The notes under the pieces were generated by a model, which was not told the origin of the DNA, ran no database searches, and saw only the letters and a program-made list of their open reading frames with translations. 33,342 nucleotides of DNA from NCBI GenBank assembly GCA_002698745.1, contig PAAD01000018.1, positions 1 through 33,342 on the forward strand, in the 5' to 3' direction. Shown one piece after another: positions 23,998-32,766 of this stretch; position 1 is the stretch's first letter; every line of letters begins with the position of its first letter. The translations under genes were made by a program, and so were the position numbers. Source of the DNA: Flavobacteriaceae bacterium. GTDB taxonomy: Bacteria > Bacteroidota > Bacteroidia > Flavobacteriales > Flavobacteriaceae.

Positions 23998-24633
23998 ATG
24001 ATGAAACTTCGCATTCCCTTTTTTTCATCAGCCAAAAAAAATGAAACGGCTATGAAATCTTTTTTGCTTATTGGTTTGGGCAACATAGGCCCAGAATACA
24101 ATGATACTCGGCACAACATCGGATTTAAGGTTCTCGACGAGGTGGCGAAACGGAAAGAAATCCATTTCGAAACCCTGCGCTTGGGCGACCTAGCTCATTT
24201 CAGGCATAAAGGAAAATCAGTTTATCTATTAAAGCCAAGTACATTTATGAATAGAAGCGGAAAAGCCGTGCAATACTGGTTGAAACAAAAAAAAATTCCC
24301 CTAAAAAATGTATTGGTCATTACAGATGACATCCACTTAGACTTCGGAACTTTGAGAATGCGACAAAAAGGATCTGCAGGAGGACACAATGGCCTACAAG
24401 ATATTTGTGAACAATTAAATACAACTGCCTATGCAAGACTTCGTTTTGGTATTGGTTCAGCTTTTGGCAGGGGAAAGCAAGTTGATTTTGTTCTGCAACC
24501 ATGGGCAAAAAATGAGGCAGCCTTACTCCCCCGAAGTGTAGACAAAGCGGTGCAAGCAAGTTTGTCTTTTGTAGCTGATGGTGCATCAAATGCCATGAAC
24601 ACATTTAATGGAAATGCCCTAGACCAAGTATGA
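23998..24633 (+). CDS. pth: Peptidyl-tRNA hydrolase
   Basis: A 211-residue enzyme that frees tRNA from prematurely released peptidyl-tRNA. The core begins at Met19 (MKSFLLIGLGNIG), with catalytic His39 in DTRHNIGF, the Asn of KPSTFMNRSG, and VITDDIHL. GSAGGHNGL is the substrate clamp. The first 18 residues (MMKLRIPFFSSAKKNETA) are a basic extension. I recall such extensions in some flavobacterial Pth proteins, but a start at 24052 is possible. The ATG at 23998 lies just after a terminator. The stop overlaps the ribF start (ATGA). Confidence 0.95.
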   Translation: MMKLRIPFFSSAKKNETAMKSFLLIGLGNIGPEYNDTRHNIGFKVLDEVAKRKEIHFETLRLGDLAHFRHKGKSVYLLKPSTFMNRSGKAVQYWLKQKKIPLKNVLVITDDIHLDFGTLRMRQKGSAGGHNGLQDICEQLNTTAYARLRFGIGSAFGRGKQVDFVLQPWAKNEAALLPRSVDKAVQASLSFVADGASNAMNTFNGNALDQV

Positions 24634-25565
24634 GCATAATTAGAGATAGCGCCAAGTTTTCAAATTCAAAAAAAACCATCGTTACCGTTGGAACGTTTGA
24701 TGGCGTACACTTGGGGCATCAAGAAATCATTACACATGTTGTAGAGAAAGCAAAAAAAACAGGGCTTGCATCGGTGTTGTTGACTTTTGATCCACATCCA
24801 AGGAAAGTTCTTCAGCCCAACGCGCCTATGCCACTTATTCAAACATTAAAAGAACGTGCTGCAACACTAGAGCACTGTGGCTTAAACCATTTAGTAGTGC
24901 ATCCTTTTACCAAAAGCTTTTCAAAATTGAGTGCCGCAGCTTACGTTGAAGCTATTCTACTGAAGATGCTTAACACCAAAGAAATTGTAATTGGCCACAA
25001 CCACCGCTTTGGTAAAAACCGTGCTGCTGCCGTAGATGACCTAAAGCATTTCGGAAATATCTATGATTTTGGTGTTACCCAAATCAATCCCCAACAATTG
25101 GATAATATTTCCATAAGCTCAACCAAAATAAGGATAGCTTTGTCAGCTGGCGATATAAAAACTGCAAACTCTTTTTTGGGGCATCCCTTCACCCTCACAG
25201 GAACCGTAGTTGAAGGACACAAAAAAGGTAGAACAATTGGATTTCCAACAGCCAATATCACATTGGAAAACGCAGATAAAATCATTCCTAAAGGAGGAGT
25301 ATATACAGCTAAAGTAAAGATGATTGATAAATGGTATTTGGGGATGTTGAATATTGGTACAAATCCAACAGTAAACGGCCAACAACAAAGCATAGAGCTG
25401 CATATCATCGGTTGGTCTGGAAACTTATATGACCAAAGGATTCAAGTAGCTTTGTTAGACCGCATTAGAGACGAAGTAAAATTTGATTCTATGGCAGAGT
25501 TACAAGAACAGTTGGAAAAAGACAAGGATTTTATTCTGACTGCATACAAAACTTTAACTTTGTAA
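24630..25565 (+). CDS. ribF: Bifunctional riboflavin kinase / FAD synthetase
   Basis: A 311-residue RibF making FMN and then FAD from riboflavin. The N-terminal nucleotidyltransferase domain has VTVGTFDGVHLGHQ (18-31) and IGHNHRFGKNRA. The C-terminal flavokinase domain has VVEGHKKGRTIGFPTANI and IGTNPTVNG. Length is normal. It overlaps pth by four bases and serS starts 11 bases after it, so it is an internal gene of the pth-to-dehydrogenase operon. No FMN riboswitch is expected inside an operon, and none was seen. Confidence 0.97.
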   Translation: MSIIRDSAKFSNSKKTIVTVGTFDGVHLGHQEIITHVVEKAKKTGLASVLLTFDPHPRKVLQPNAPMPLIQTLKERAATLEHCGLNHLVVHPFTKSFSKLSAAAYVEAILLKMLNTKEIVIGHNHRFGKNRAAAVDDLKHFGNIYDFGVTQINPQQLDNISISSTKIRIALSAGDIKTANSFLGHPFTLTGTVVEGHKKGRTIGFPTANITLENADKIIPKGGVYTAKVKMIDKWYLGMLNIGTNPTVNGQQQSIELHIIGWSGNLYDQRIQVALLDRIRDEVKFDSMAELQEQLEKDKDFILTAYKTLTL

Positions 25566-25576
25566 AAAATACGATT

Positions 25577-26848
25577 ATGCTTATTACTGCACACGTTCGT
25601 GAACATTTTGATCAAGTGGTGGCTGGGTTGCAAAAACGCAACATTGATGCAGCTCCTCAATTGAAAATCTTGCTGTCCTTAGACGAAGAACGCCGTGCTA
25701 CTCAAGCAACACTTGACCAAACCCTAGCCCAAGCCAATGCCATCGCCAAAGAAATTGGCCAGTTGTTCAAACAAGGTGCTAGAGAAGAAGCAGCTGCCAA
25801 AAAACAAAAATCCGCCATTCTTAAGAGCAGCTCAAAAGAACTTCAAAATAAGCTTGAGAAAGTCTCTAAGGAGTTAAACGAAGTGTTGTATCAGTTGCCC
25901 AACATTCCACACCCAAGTGTTCCAAGTGGAAATTCTGAAGAGGACAACGAAGAAGTTTTTCAAAAAGGAAGTATTCCGACCTTAGATGATAATGCGTTGC
26001 CGCATTGGGAATTGGGGAAAAAATATAAGCTTATTGACTTTGAATTGGGCGCTAAAATCACTGGCGCTGGATTTCCCGTCTATATTGGGAAAGGAGCCAA
26101 GCTACAGCGTGCACTAATCAATTATTTCTTAGACTTTAATACCGCTGCTGGCTATGGCGAAGTACAAGTTCCCCATTTGGTAAATGAAGCATCTGGTATT
26201 GGCACTGGACAGTTGCCAGACAAGGAGGGTCAAATGTATCATTTCACAGAAGATGACTTGTATTTAATTCCAACCGCAGAGGTGCCTGTCACAAACCTAT
26301 ACCGTGACAACCTGATTCAAGAAGAGGAATTACCTGTTAAACTCACAGCCTATACCCCATGTTTTAGGCGTGAAGCGGGGAGCTATGGAGCACATGTTCG
26401 CGGGCTCAATCGTCTGCATCAGTTTGACAAAGTGGAAGTGGTTCGCATATCGCATCCTGAACAATCTTATGCTGCTTTGGACGAAATGGTGGATCATGTA
26501 GGAAAGCTGTTATCTTCATTGGATTTGCCTTACCGCATACTACGCCTTTGTGGTGGTGACCTTGGATTTACCGCTGCCTTAACCTATGATTTTGAGGTGT
26601 TTTCTACCGCCCAAAATCGCTGGCTGGAAGTAAGTTCTGTTTCCAATTTTGAATCCTTTCAAGCCAATAGGTTAAAACTGCGCTACAAAAACAAAGACGG
26701 CAAAAAACAACTGGCTCATACGCTCAACGGAAGTGCGCTTGCTCTACCACGTATAGTGGCAGGACTGTTGGAAAATCATCAAAAGGCTGATGGCATACAC
26801 ATACCAAAAGCACTTGTTCCCTACACTGGATTTGACATCATCAACTAA
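25577..26848 (+). CDS. serS: Serine--tRNA ligase
   Basis: A 423-residue class II aminoacyl-tRNA synthetase charging tRNA-Ser. The N-terminal coiled-coil arm (about 30-105), which reads the long tRNA variable arm, is clear from its Glu/Lys/Ala-rich heptads. Motif 2 is FRREAGSYGAHVRGLNRLHQ and motif 3 runs through HTLNGSALALPRIVAGLLEN. LPTAEVPV-type residues occur as LIPTAEVPVTN. The start MLITAHVREHFDQVV is usual for the family. The stop is one base before the DUF4286 start. Confidence 0.97.
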   Translation: MLITAHVREHFDQVVAGLQKRNIDAAPQLKILLSLDEERRATQATLDQTLAQANAIAKEIGQLFKQGAREEAAAKKQKSAILKSSSKELQNKLEKVSKELNEVLYQLPNIPHPSVPSGNSEEDNEEVFQKGSIPTLDDNALPHWELGKKYKLIDFELGAKITGAGFPVYIGKGAKLQRALINYFLDFNTAAGYGEVQVPHLVNEASGIGTGQLPDKEGQMYHFTEDDLYLIPTAEVPVTNLYRDNLIQEEELPVKLTAYTPCFRREAGSYGAHVRGLNRLHQFDKVEVVRISHPEQSYAALDEMVDHVGKLLSSLDLPYRILRLCGGDLGFTAALTYDFEVFSTAQNRWLEVSSVSNFESFQANRLKLRYKNKDGKKQLAHTLNGSALALPRIVAGLLENHQKADGIHIPKALVPYTGFDIIN

Positions 26849-26849
26849 A

Positions 26850-27167
26850 ATGCAGATTTACAACATCACCTTTATTGTTGAGCCTAAAATTGAAAAAAAT
26901 TGGGCAACGCATGTTGACAAAGAGTTACTGCCCGAAATTGCCAAAAACGTACAACAAATAGACTTGTTGCGTGTTGAGTTTGTTGATGGGGTTGAACCCG
27001 TCAATGGAACCACGTTTAGCATGCAATTCTATTGTGCAGAGCCCGAACACTTGCGTTGGGTAAACGAAATAGGGCATCAACTGGTTCTGCAAAAGCTGTA
27101 TCGTGTTTTTCCTCATGACTGGGTGGCTTTTGCCAGTCATTTGGAGTTTTTGAAATCATATAAATGA
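26850..27167 (+). CDS. DUF4286 family protein
   Basis: A 105-residue protein beginning [18 protein letters not shown], which matches the small, uncharacterised DUF4286 family. Alternating strands and helices suggest a ferredoxin-like fold, and there is no signal peptide or catalytic motif. Function is unknown. The setting, one base after serS and overlapping rsmA by four bases, suggests a translation-linked role, but that is inference. The ATG at 26850 was preferred to an in-frame start inside serS. Confidence 0.85.
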   Translation: MQIYNITFIVEPKIEKNWATHVDKELLPEIAKNVQQIDLLRVEFVDGVEPVNGTTFSMQFYCAEPEHLRWVNEIGHQLVLQKLYRVFPHDWVAFASHLEFLKSYK

Positions 27168-27946
27168 GTGTTCGCCCAAAAAAATACCTCGGACAGCACT
27201 TTTTAACCGACCTAAACATTGCGCAAAATATTGCCAACACCCTGTCTGGAGATGGCTATAAGAATGTGCTTGAAGTTGGTCCCGGTATGGGCGTACTTAC
27301 CCAATACCTGCTGGAAAAGCCATTTACCACGCATGTAATTGAAATCGATAGCGAATCTGTAGATTACCTCAAATCTCATTTTAGCCAATTAGAAAAGCGT
27401 ATCTTGGAGGGTGATTTTTTAAAAATGGCACTTGCCGATCATTTTGATACGCAAGTAGCTGTTATTGGAAACTTTCCCTATAATATTTCGAGTCAAATTT
27501 TATTCCGCGTGATTGAGCAACGAACCCTAGTACCCGAATTTGCAGGTATGTTTCAAAAAGAGGTTGCAGCACGTATCTGTGAAAAACAGGGTAGCAAAGC
27601 TTATGGGATTTTGTCAGTGTTAACGCAAGCTTTTTTCGAAACAGAATACCTATTTAATGTATCGCGCTTTGTTTTTGACCCACCCCCAAAAGTAGCTTCC
27701 GCTGTTGTTCGCCTGAGGCGTAAGGCGGACTATGCATTGCCCTGTAGTGACAAACTTTTTTTTAGCGTTGTCAAAACAGCCTTTCAACAACGCCGAAAAA
27801 CCTTGCGTAATAGCCTAAAATCCTTTGGGCTTTCGGCTAGTTTAAAAGAAGATAGTATCTTTGATGAACGCCCAGAGCACTTGGGTGTATCGGAATTTAT
27901 ATTGTTGACACAAAAAATAGCTGATGACACCCTTTCAACTCAATGA
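27164..27946 (+). CDS. rsmA: 16S rRNA dimethyladenosine transferase RsmA (KsgA)
   Basis: A 260-residue SAM-dependent methyltransferase that dimethylates two adjacent adenines near the 3' end of 16S rRNA during small-subunit maturation. KKYLGQHFL opens the family signature, [10 protein letters not shown] (36-45) is SAM motif I and GNFPYNISS (102-110) holds the catalytic NxPY-type motif. [14 protein letters not shown] and [12 protein letters not shown] are typical of the C-terminal RNA-binding part. It overlaps the preceding gene by four bases and mgtE by 23 bases. Confidence 0.97.
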   Translation: MSVRPKKYLGQHFLTDLNIAQNIANTLSGDGYKNVLEVGPGMGVLTQYLLEKPFTTHVIEIDSESVDYLKSHFSQLEKRILEGDFLKMALADHFDTQVAVIGNFPYNISSQILFRVIEQRTLVPEFAGMFQKEVAARICEKQGSKAYGILSVLTQAFFETEYLFNVSRFVFDPPPKVASAVVRLRRKADYALPCSDKLFFSVVKTAFQQRRKTLRNSLKSFGLSASLKEDSIFDERPEHLGVSEFILLTQKIADDTLSTQ

Positions 27947-29282
27947 CAAAATACTATCTCAATTCAAAAGTGACATAGAGCAGCGCAACGCCAATGCGCT
28001 AAAAAAACGTGCTAATGAATACCACTATGCCGATTTAGCTGAAATAGTTGATGAGCTCTCAATTGATGAAGGGATTTATTTGATTAAACTGCTCGATTCT
28101 CAAAAGACTTCAGAAGTATTAACAGAAGTTGATGAAGACATTCGAGAGTCCATCCTTGAATTACTTTCGGTTAAGGAAATTGCAGAAGAAGTAGAGGAGT
28201 TGGATACAGATGATGCAGTGGATTTGATCGCGGAACTACCCGAAGAGCGACAAGCCGAGGTAATTGCACAAATAGAAGATGAAGAGCGGGTTCAAGACAT
28301 CCAAGAACTGCTTACCTATGACGAAGACTCAGCAGGTGGTTTGATGGCAAAAGAATTAGTCAAAGTCAATGAGAACTGGACAGTTACCAAATGTATGCGT
28401 GAAATGCGAACTCAAGCCTCAGAAGTCAAAAGAGTACATTCCATTTATGTAGTTGACGATGATAATAAACTAATTGGCCGCCTATCGCTGAAAGACTTGC
28501 TTACTGCAAATGACAAGGCCAAAGTCAAAAGCGTTTATATCCCCAAGGTTGATTATGTAAACATTAGAGAACAAGGAGAAGAAGTGGCCAAGCTTATGGC
28601 TAAATACGATCTGGAGGCGGTCCCCGTTGTAGATGACGAAAAAAAATTACTGGGAAGAATTACGATTGATGATATTGTAGATTTTATTAAAGAAGAAGCA
28701 GACAAAGACTACCAGTTGGCCGCTGGTATTGCTTCAGACGTAGAAGCTGATGACAGCATCGTAGAGCTTACACGTGCGCGTTTACCATGGTTAATTTTAG
28801 GACTCATTGGAGGTTTGGGCAGTGTGTTTATTTTAGAAGGCTTTGAGCAAGTAATGCAACATTCATCCTACAAAACACTTTTTTTCTTTACGCCACTTAT
28901 CGCGGCTATGGCAGGAAATGTCGGAGTTCAGTCCTCGGCTATTATTGTTCAAGGTTTGGCAAATGATATTGTAAAAGGAAGCCTGTTTAATCGATTGATC
29001 AAAGAAGTGGGTTTAAGCCTAATAAATGGAATTGCACTAAGTTCACTCTTACTAATTTTTGGGTATTTTACTGGGCTTGAAACTTCTGTTAGTCTTACCA
29101 TTGCCTTGTCCATGTTGTGTGTAATTGTGGTCTCTGCACTTGTTGGAACCTTTGTGCCCATCATTCTAGAACGTAACAATATTGACCCGGCCATAGCCAC
29201 AGGACCTTTTATTACAACATGTAACGACATTTTTGGGATTTTCCTTTTCTTCTACACTGCCAAGGTCATTTTAGGCTTTTAG
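27924..29282 (+). CDS. mgtE: Magnesium transporter MgtE
   Basis: A 452-residue inner-membrane Mg2+ channel or transporter. The acidic N-terminal domain (about 1-130), a pair of CBS domains (about 135-255) and five membrane helices (about 285-452) appear in the normal order. The pore signature GNVGVQSS and the ion-selecting Asp in [11 protein letters not shown] are present. In known MgtE proteins the cytoplasmic domains bind Mg2+ and close the pore when internal Mg2+ is high, so it should be self-gating. It overlaps rsmA by 23 bases, and the next gene begins one base after its stop. Confidence 0.96.
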   Translation: MTPFQLNDKILSQFKSDIEQRNANALKKRANEYHYADLAEIVDELSIDEGIYLIKLLDSQKTSEVLTEVDEDIRESILELLSVKEIAEEVEELDTDDAVDLIAELPEERQAEVIAQIEDEERVQDIQELLTYDEDSAGGLMAKELVKVNENWTVTKCMREMRTQASEVKRVHSIYVVDDDNKLIGRLSLKDLLTANDKAKVKSVYIPKVDYVNIREQGEEVAKLMAKYDLEAVPVVDDEKKLLGRITIDDIVDFIKEEADKDYQLAAGIASDVEADDSIVELTRARLPWLILGLIGGLGSVFILEGFEQVMQHSSYKTLFFFTPLIAAMAGNVGVQSSAIIVQGLANDIVKGSLFNRLIKEVGLSLINGIALSSLLLIFGYFTGLETSVSLTIALSMLCVIVVSALVGTFVPIILERNNIDPAIATGPFITTCNDIFGIFLFFYTAKVILGF

Positions 29283-29283
29283 C

Positions 29284-30234
29284 ATGATGCGCATTTTACA
29301 CCTTGACGAAAACCACCCCATTCTCGTTGAACAATTGGCAGTTTTTGGATTTGAAAATATTGTAGATACACAATCTTCAAAAGAACTCATTGCAAAAGAT
29401 ATCGCACAGTATCACGGTTTGGTAATTAGAAGTCGATTCCCTATTGATAAGCCCTTTTTACAAAAAGCTAAAAATTTAAAATTTATTGCTCGTGTGGGTT
29501 CAGGCCTAGAAAATATTGATGTAAAAACCGCAACAGAAATGGACATTGAGGTATTGGCGGCACCAGAAGGCAGCAGCGCTTCTGTTGGTGAACATGCATT
29601 GGGCATGCTGCTAAGCCTGCTGAACAAATTGCCACAAGGAAATAAAGAAGTACGCTCAGGCAAGTGGGCTAGGGAAGCAAATCGTGGTGAGGAACTGGGT
29701 GGAAAAACAATCGGCATTATTGGCTATGGGCATACCGGCAAACAATTTGCACGTAAGTTGGCTGGTTTTGACGTTAAAGTTTTGTGTCACGACATTATTA
29801 ATAATGTGGGGGATGAAAATGCCGAGCAAGTGCCACTCAGAATAATTTACGATCAAGCAGATGTAGTTAGCATTCACCTGCCTTTGAATAAAAGCACACA
29901 ACAATACGTCGACCATTTATTTATCTTCAATATGAAAAAGTCATTTTGGCTTATAAACACCTCCCGTGGCAACCAAGTGGTTATTGAAGATCTAGTCAAT
30001 GGGCTAAAAGAAAATAAAGTCAAAGGAGCTTGTTTAGATGTGCTTGATACAGAAACTGATGCTTTTGATTTGGTTGTAGCGCAATCTGACTATTGGCAGT
30101 TTTTGAGAACGAGTAATCGGATTATTCTCTCGCCTCACGTTGCTGGATGGACAACTCAAAGCCACCTGCGATTGAGCGAAGTAATCCTATCCAAAATCAA
30201 ACTATTAATGGATAAGAGCGACTTGTTAAATTAA
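29284..30234 (+). CDS. D-isomer 2-hydroxyacid dehydrogenase (phosphoglycerate dehydrogenase-like)
   Basis: A 316-residue NAD-dependent D-2-hydroxyacid dehydrogenase. The Rossmann motif is GYGHTG (147-152). The catalytic residues are Arg228 in NTSRG, Glu257 in LDVLDTE and His285 in SPHVAGWT. VGSGLENIDV (71-80) is a substrate-loop signature. It resembles short phosphoglycerate dehydrogenases but lacks a regulatory ACT domain, and no other serine-synthesis gene is in view, so the substrate is not fixed. It starts one base after mgtE and ends this long operon. Confidence 0.9.
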   Translation: MMRILHLDENHPILVEQLAVFGFENIVDTQSSKELIAKDIAQYHGLVIRSRFPIDKPFLQKAKNLKFIARVGSGLENIDVKTATEMDIEVLAAPEGSSASVGEHALGMLLSLLNKLPQGNKEVRSGKWAREANRGEELGGKTIGIIGYGHTGKQFARKLAGFDVKVLCHDIINNVGDENAEQVPLRIIYDQADVVSIHLPLNKSTQQYVDHLFIFNMKKSFWLINTSRGNQVVIEDLVNGLKENKVKGACLDVLDTETDAFDLVVAQSDYWQFLRTSNRIILSPHVAGWTTQSHLRLSEVILSKIKLLMDKSDLLN

Positions 30235-30247
30235 TTTAGAGAAAACC

Positions 30248-30275
30248 TTTGATCGTTTAAATAGTTGTTATTTTG
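30248..30275 (+). promoter_or_regulatory. Possible promoter for the arsC-type gene
   Basis: TTTG (30248-30251), 17 bases, then TATTTTG (30269-30275), six bases before the ATG at 30282. The -7 box is one base shorter than TAnnTTTG, so the match is imperfect. Confidence 0.35.
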
Positions 30276-30281
30276 TAGTAT

Positions 30282-30707
30282 ATGATAAATATCTTAATTC
30301 TATGTACTGGAAACTCATGTCGAAGCCAAATGGCACACGGTTATATGAAGTTTTTTGGGGGTGAAAAAGTATCAGTTTTCAGTGCAGGTATAGAAACTCA
30401 CGGCTTAAATCCCAGAGCAGTTAGCGTCATGCAAGAGGCGGGTATTGACATCAGCGAAAACACATCAAACCATGTAGACGAATATGTGGAAATGTCGTTC
30501 GATCATATCATAACTGTTTGTGATCATGCTCAAGAAAACTGCCCATATATCCCAAGTAAAAATGCACAACGCTGGCATCAAAATTTTACAGATCCCTCTA
30601 AGCTTGTTTCTAAAAACGAAGATGAAATACATGCGGCTTTTGCTGCAACAAGGGACGAAATAAAAGCTTTTTGTAAAAACTTCGTAATATCTTATTTATT
30701 GTCGTAA
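30282..30707 (+). CDS. arsC: Arsenate reductase-like low-molecular-weight phosphatase-fold protein
   Basis: A 141-residue protein of the thioredoxin-coupled arsenate reductase family (Staphylococcus pI258 ArsC type). The CX5R loop is CTGNSCR, with Cys8, Cys13 and Arg14. The redox pair is Cys80 and Cys87 in VCDHAQENCPYIP, and the general acid Asp104 is in FTDP. These match the known Cys10, Cys15, Cys82 and Cys89 layout, two residues shifted. SAGIETHGLNP is also typical. This supports reduction of arsenate to arsenite via a Cys relay. No arsenite exporter or ArsR regulator gene is in the window, so the gene stands apart from an ars operon here. Confidence 0.9.
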   Translation: MINILILCTGNSCRSQMAHGYMKFFGGEKVSVFSAGIETHGLNPRAVSVMQEAGIDISENTSNHVDEYVEMSFDHIITVCDHAQENCPYIPSKNAQRWHQNFTDPSKLVSKNEDEIHAAFAATRDEIKAFCKNFVISYLLS

Positions 30708-30902
30708 GTTTATTATCTGGACAAGCTTAAACCTCTTCCAAATAAGATAAATGTTATAGACAGAATGTCTTTAATTTTGATATAAATGAAGCCTTTCTGC
30801 AGGAAGAAAAAACTAACTAAAAATCCTATTTGGACACTCCAAGGGCAATCGCAAATTCTTTAGGGGATGCTAAGCATCGGGATAAGTGTCACACAAAAAT
30901 AG

Positions 30903-32153
30903 TTATTGTAATACCAATTGGAGGGTAGTAGCTGTTCGTTGTTCCAATACAAGCTCGTGGGTGCTGAGCAACATTTTAGCTGAATTTTCTTCAAAATGAC
31001 GAATCGTATAAAGGGATACATCAGGTGTGTGTTTTACGTCAAACCTAGATCGTAATGAAAGAAGTAAGGCATCCATATTGCGATACTTGTCTTGTACGCA
31101 AACCGAGAAACTGATAGCAGAATTTTGAATTACATCAACCGACATCTTATGTTCATGAAGAAGCTTAAATATATCACTGATATTGTCTTCCACTACAAAA
31201 GAAAAATCTCGTGTTGAAAGGCGCAATAGCGATAAGCCCTTTTTAACAATATAACACGGAATTTCAGGACGCATACGCACTCCTTTGGCCACTTTAGTGC
31301 CTCTTTGTTTTGGGTTTAAAAAGGATTTGACATAAAGGGGGATTTCTTTTCTTTGGAGGGGCTGTAGCGTTTTCGGATGAATTACAGATGCCCCGTAAAA
31401 AGCAAGCTCTATGGCCTCTTGATATGAAATATGCTCAAGTAATTGTGTTTTATCAAACACACGTGGGTCGGCATTCAAAATGCCTTGTACATCTTTCCAT
31501 ATCGTCACATCTGTTGCACCTATACAATAAGCAAATATGGCAGCAGAATAATCTGATCCCTCTCTACCCAAGGTGGTGGTAAAATTGTTTTCATCGGAGG
31601 CAATGAATCCTTGGGTAACTTTTAATACATTCCCTTGAATTTGGTCTTGAATAGCCGCTTGTGTTTGCTCCCAATTGAGGTGTGCACTTCGGTAGAAGTT
31701 GTCCGTTTTGATACAGCTTCGTGCGTCAACCCACTCTGCTGCAATGCCTACATGGTTTAAATAAGCACAAATAATGGAAGTTGATAACAATTCGCCAAAG
31801 CTTACCACTTGGTCGTAAACAAATGCCCTGTGTGGCGAACGGTTATTGGCTAAAAAAGTCTCGCATTGAGCACATAGATTTTTAACCCGTTTGGCAACAG
31901 GTCCATGTGCGCCACTGAATAGCGTCTCCACTATCTCTTGGTGAAACATTTCCAGTTCGTGCAAGGCAGCCTTACATGAATCTGGGTTTTCGAAATAGGC
32001 ATCAACAACACCTTCAAAAGCATTGGTAGACTTCCCCATAGCAGAAACAACAACTAATGTGTCCTCATAGCCCATTTCAGTAAGCACCTTTACGACATTA
32101 ATTACTCCTTCTGCATCTTTTACCGAAGCTCCTCCAAATTTAAATACCCGCAT
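30903..32153 (-). CDS. lysC: Aspartate kinase (monofunctional)
   Basis: A 416-residue aspartokinase, the first step from aspartate to lysine, threonine and methionine. Motifs are KFGGAS (5-10, usually KFGGTS), SFGE (118-121), GREGSDYSAA (196-205, usually GRGGSD) with Arg197 and Asp201, and YGASVIHPKTL (253-263). A C-terminal ACT-like regulatory region follows from about 300, which suggests feedback control by an amino acid. It is not fused to homoserine dehydrogenase. The symbol lysC is by family; the end-product specificity is unknown. The start overlaps the upstream GNAT gene by 14 bases. Confidence 0.92.
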   Translation of the reverse strand: MRVFKFGGASVKDAEGVINVVKVLTEMGYEDTLVVVSAMGKSTNAFEGVVDAYFENPDSCKAALHELEMFHQEIVETLFSGAHGPVAKRVKNLCAQCETFLANNRSPHRAFVYDQVVSFGELLSTSIICAYLNHVGIAAEWVDARSCIKTDNFYRSAHLNWEQTQAAIQDQIQGNVLKVTQGFIASDENNFTTTLGREGSDYSAAIFAYCIGATDVTIWKDVQGILNADPRVFDKTQLLEHISYQEAIELAFYGASVIHPKTLQPLQRKEIPLYVKSFLNPKQRGTKVAKGVRMRPEIPCYIVKKGLSLLRLSTRDFSFVVEDNISDIFKLLHEHKMSVDVIQNSAISFSVCVQDKYRNMDALLLSLRSRFDVKHTPDVSLYTIRHFEENSAKMLLSTHELVLEQRTATTLQLVLQ

Positions 32154-32634
32154 CTTGTTCTGCTATAAATTTTTGCATGGCGCCTTCTGTCATTTGAGTT
32201 ATGTTCCAGTCAGACAGTGTTGATGCACCTTGTTTTTCATAAAAATTAATGGCGGGCGTATTCCAATCCAATACCACCCATTGGATTCGACGAACTCCCG
32301 TGCTATGGGCAAAAAAGATAAATTTCTTAAACAACGCAAATCCAATTCCTTTTCCTCTGAAAGGTTCCGTTACTATCAAATCTTCCAAATGCCAAGACTT
32401 ACCTTTCCAGGAGGAATAGCAAGGATAATACAAGGCAATACCAACTACCTTATTTTTAATGGCAGCTACAAAGCAGCCAAACGCTGGGCTTTCACCAAAA
32501 CCATCCTGTAGAAGTTCTGCTTCTTTAACTGCTACAGCATCCGGTTCACACTCAAATATTGCCAACTCTTGAATCAGGCCGAGTATGGCTGGCACGTCGC
32601 TCTTGGTGGCATTACGAATGATTAGATTATCCAT
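32140..32634 (-). CDS. GNAT family N-acetyltransferase
   Basis: A 164-residue GNAT acetyltransferase. The acetyl-CoA loop is RGKGIG (93-98), following HLEDLIVTEPF. VLDWNTPAINFYEKQGA (121-137) is the usual C-terminal GNAT stretch. The sequence resembles the spermidine/spermine N1-acetyltransferase (SSAT) type, including YPCYSSWKGKSWHLEDL, but the acceptor is not proven. It leads the leftward pair with aspartokinase, overlapping it by 14 bases, and is divergent from mfd. Confidence 0.93.
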   Translation of the reverse strand: MDNLIIRNATKSDVPAILGLIQELAIFECEPDAVAVKEAELLQDGFGESPAFGCFVAAIKNKVVGIALYYPCYSSWKGKSWHLEDLIVTEPFRGKGIGFALFKKFIFFAHSTGVRRIQWVVLDWNTPAINFYEKQGASTLSDWNITQMTEGAMQKFIAEQDAGI

Positions 32635-32641
32635 CGGTTGG

Positions 32642-32649
32642 CAAATGTA
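32642..32649 (-). promoter_or_regulatory. Candidate -7 element for the GNAT-aspartokinase pair
   Basis: Leftward TACATTTG fits TAnnTTTG and ends seven bases before the GNAT ATG, giving a very short leader. No clear -33 element is visible. Confidence 0.45.
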
Positions 32650-32745
32650 ATAACTCTAACGAATATTGAGGTGTAATTCTCTCACAGGAAAGTACTAATT
32701 TGTTTAAAAAATAACGTTATTGAAGCTGACACGCCAACTACTTTG

Positions 32746-32753
32746 TATTTTTG
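32746..32753 (+). promoter_or_regulatory. Candidate -7 element for mfd
   Basis: TATTTTTG fits TAnnTTTG and ends 13 bases before the proposed GTG start of mfd. A TTG lies 23 bases upstream of it, slightly farther than usual. Confidence 0.45.
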
Positions 32754-32766
32754 TAAAAAAGTACAC

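Noticed and set aside
30786-30863. A 25-codon rightward frame starting MKPFCRKKKLTKNPIW
   Set aside because: It is too short and not recognised. It lies in a non-conserved-looking gap with no promoter box.
30868-30880. Palindrome GATGCTAAGCATC downstream of aspartokinase as a terminator
   Set aside because: The loop would be only one to three bases and no T-run follows on either strand.
30835-30895. A short leftward frame reading SPKEFAIALGVSK, like a helix-turn-helix fragment, in the gap after aspartokinase
   Set aside because: It is under 20 codons between stops, has no start codon and shows no flanking homology I can recognise. Chance is the simplest explanation, though a relic cannot be excluded.
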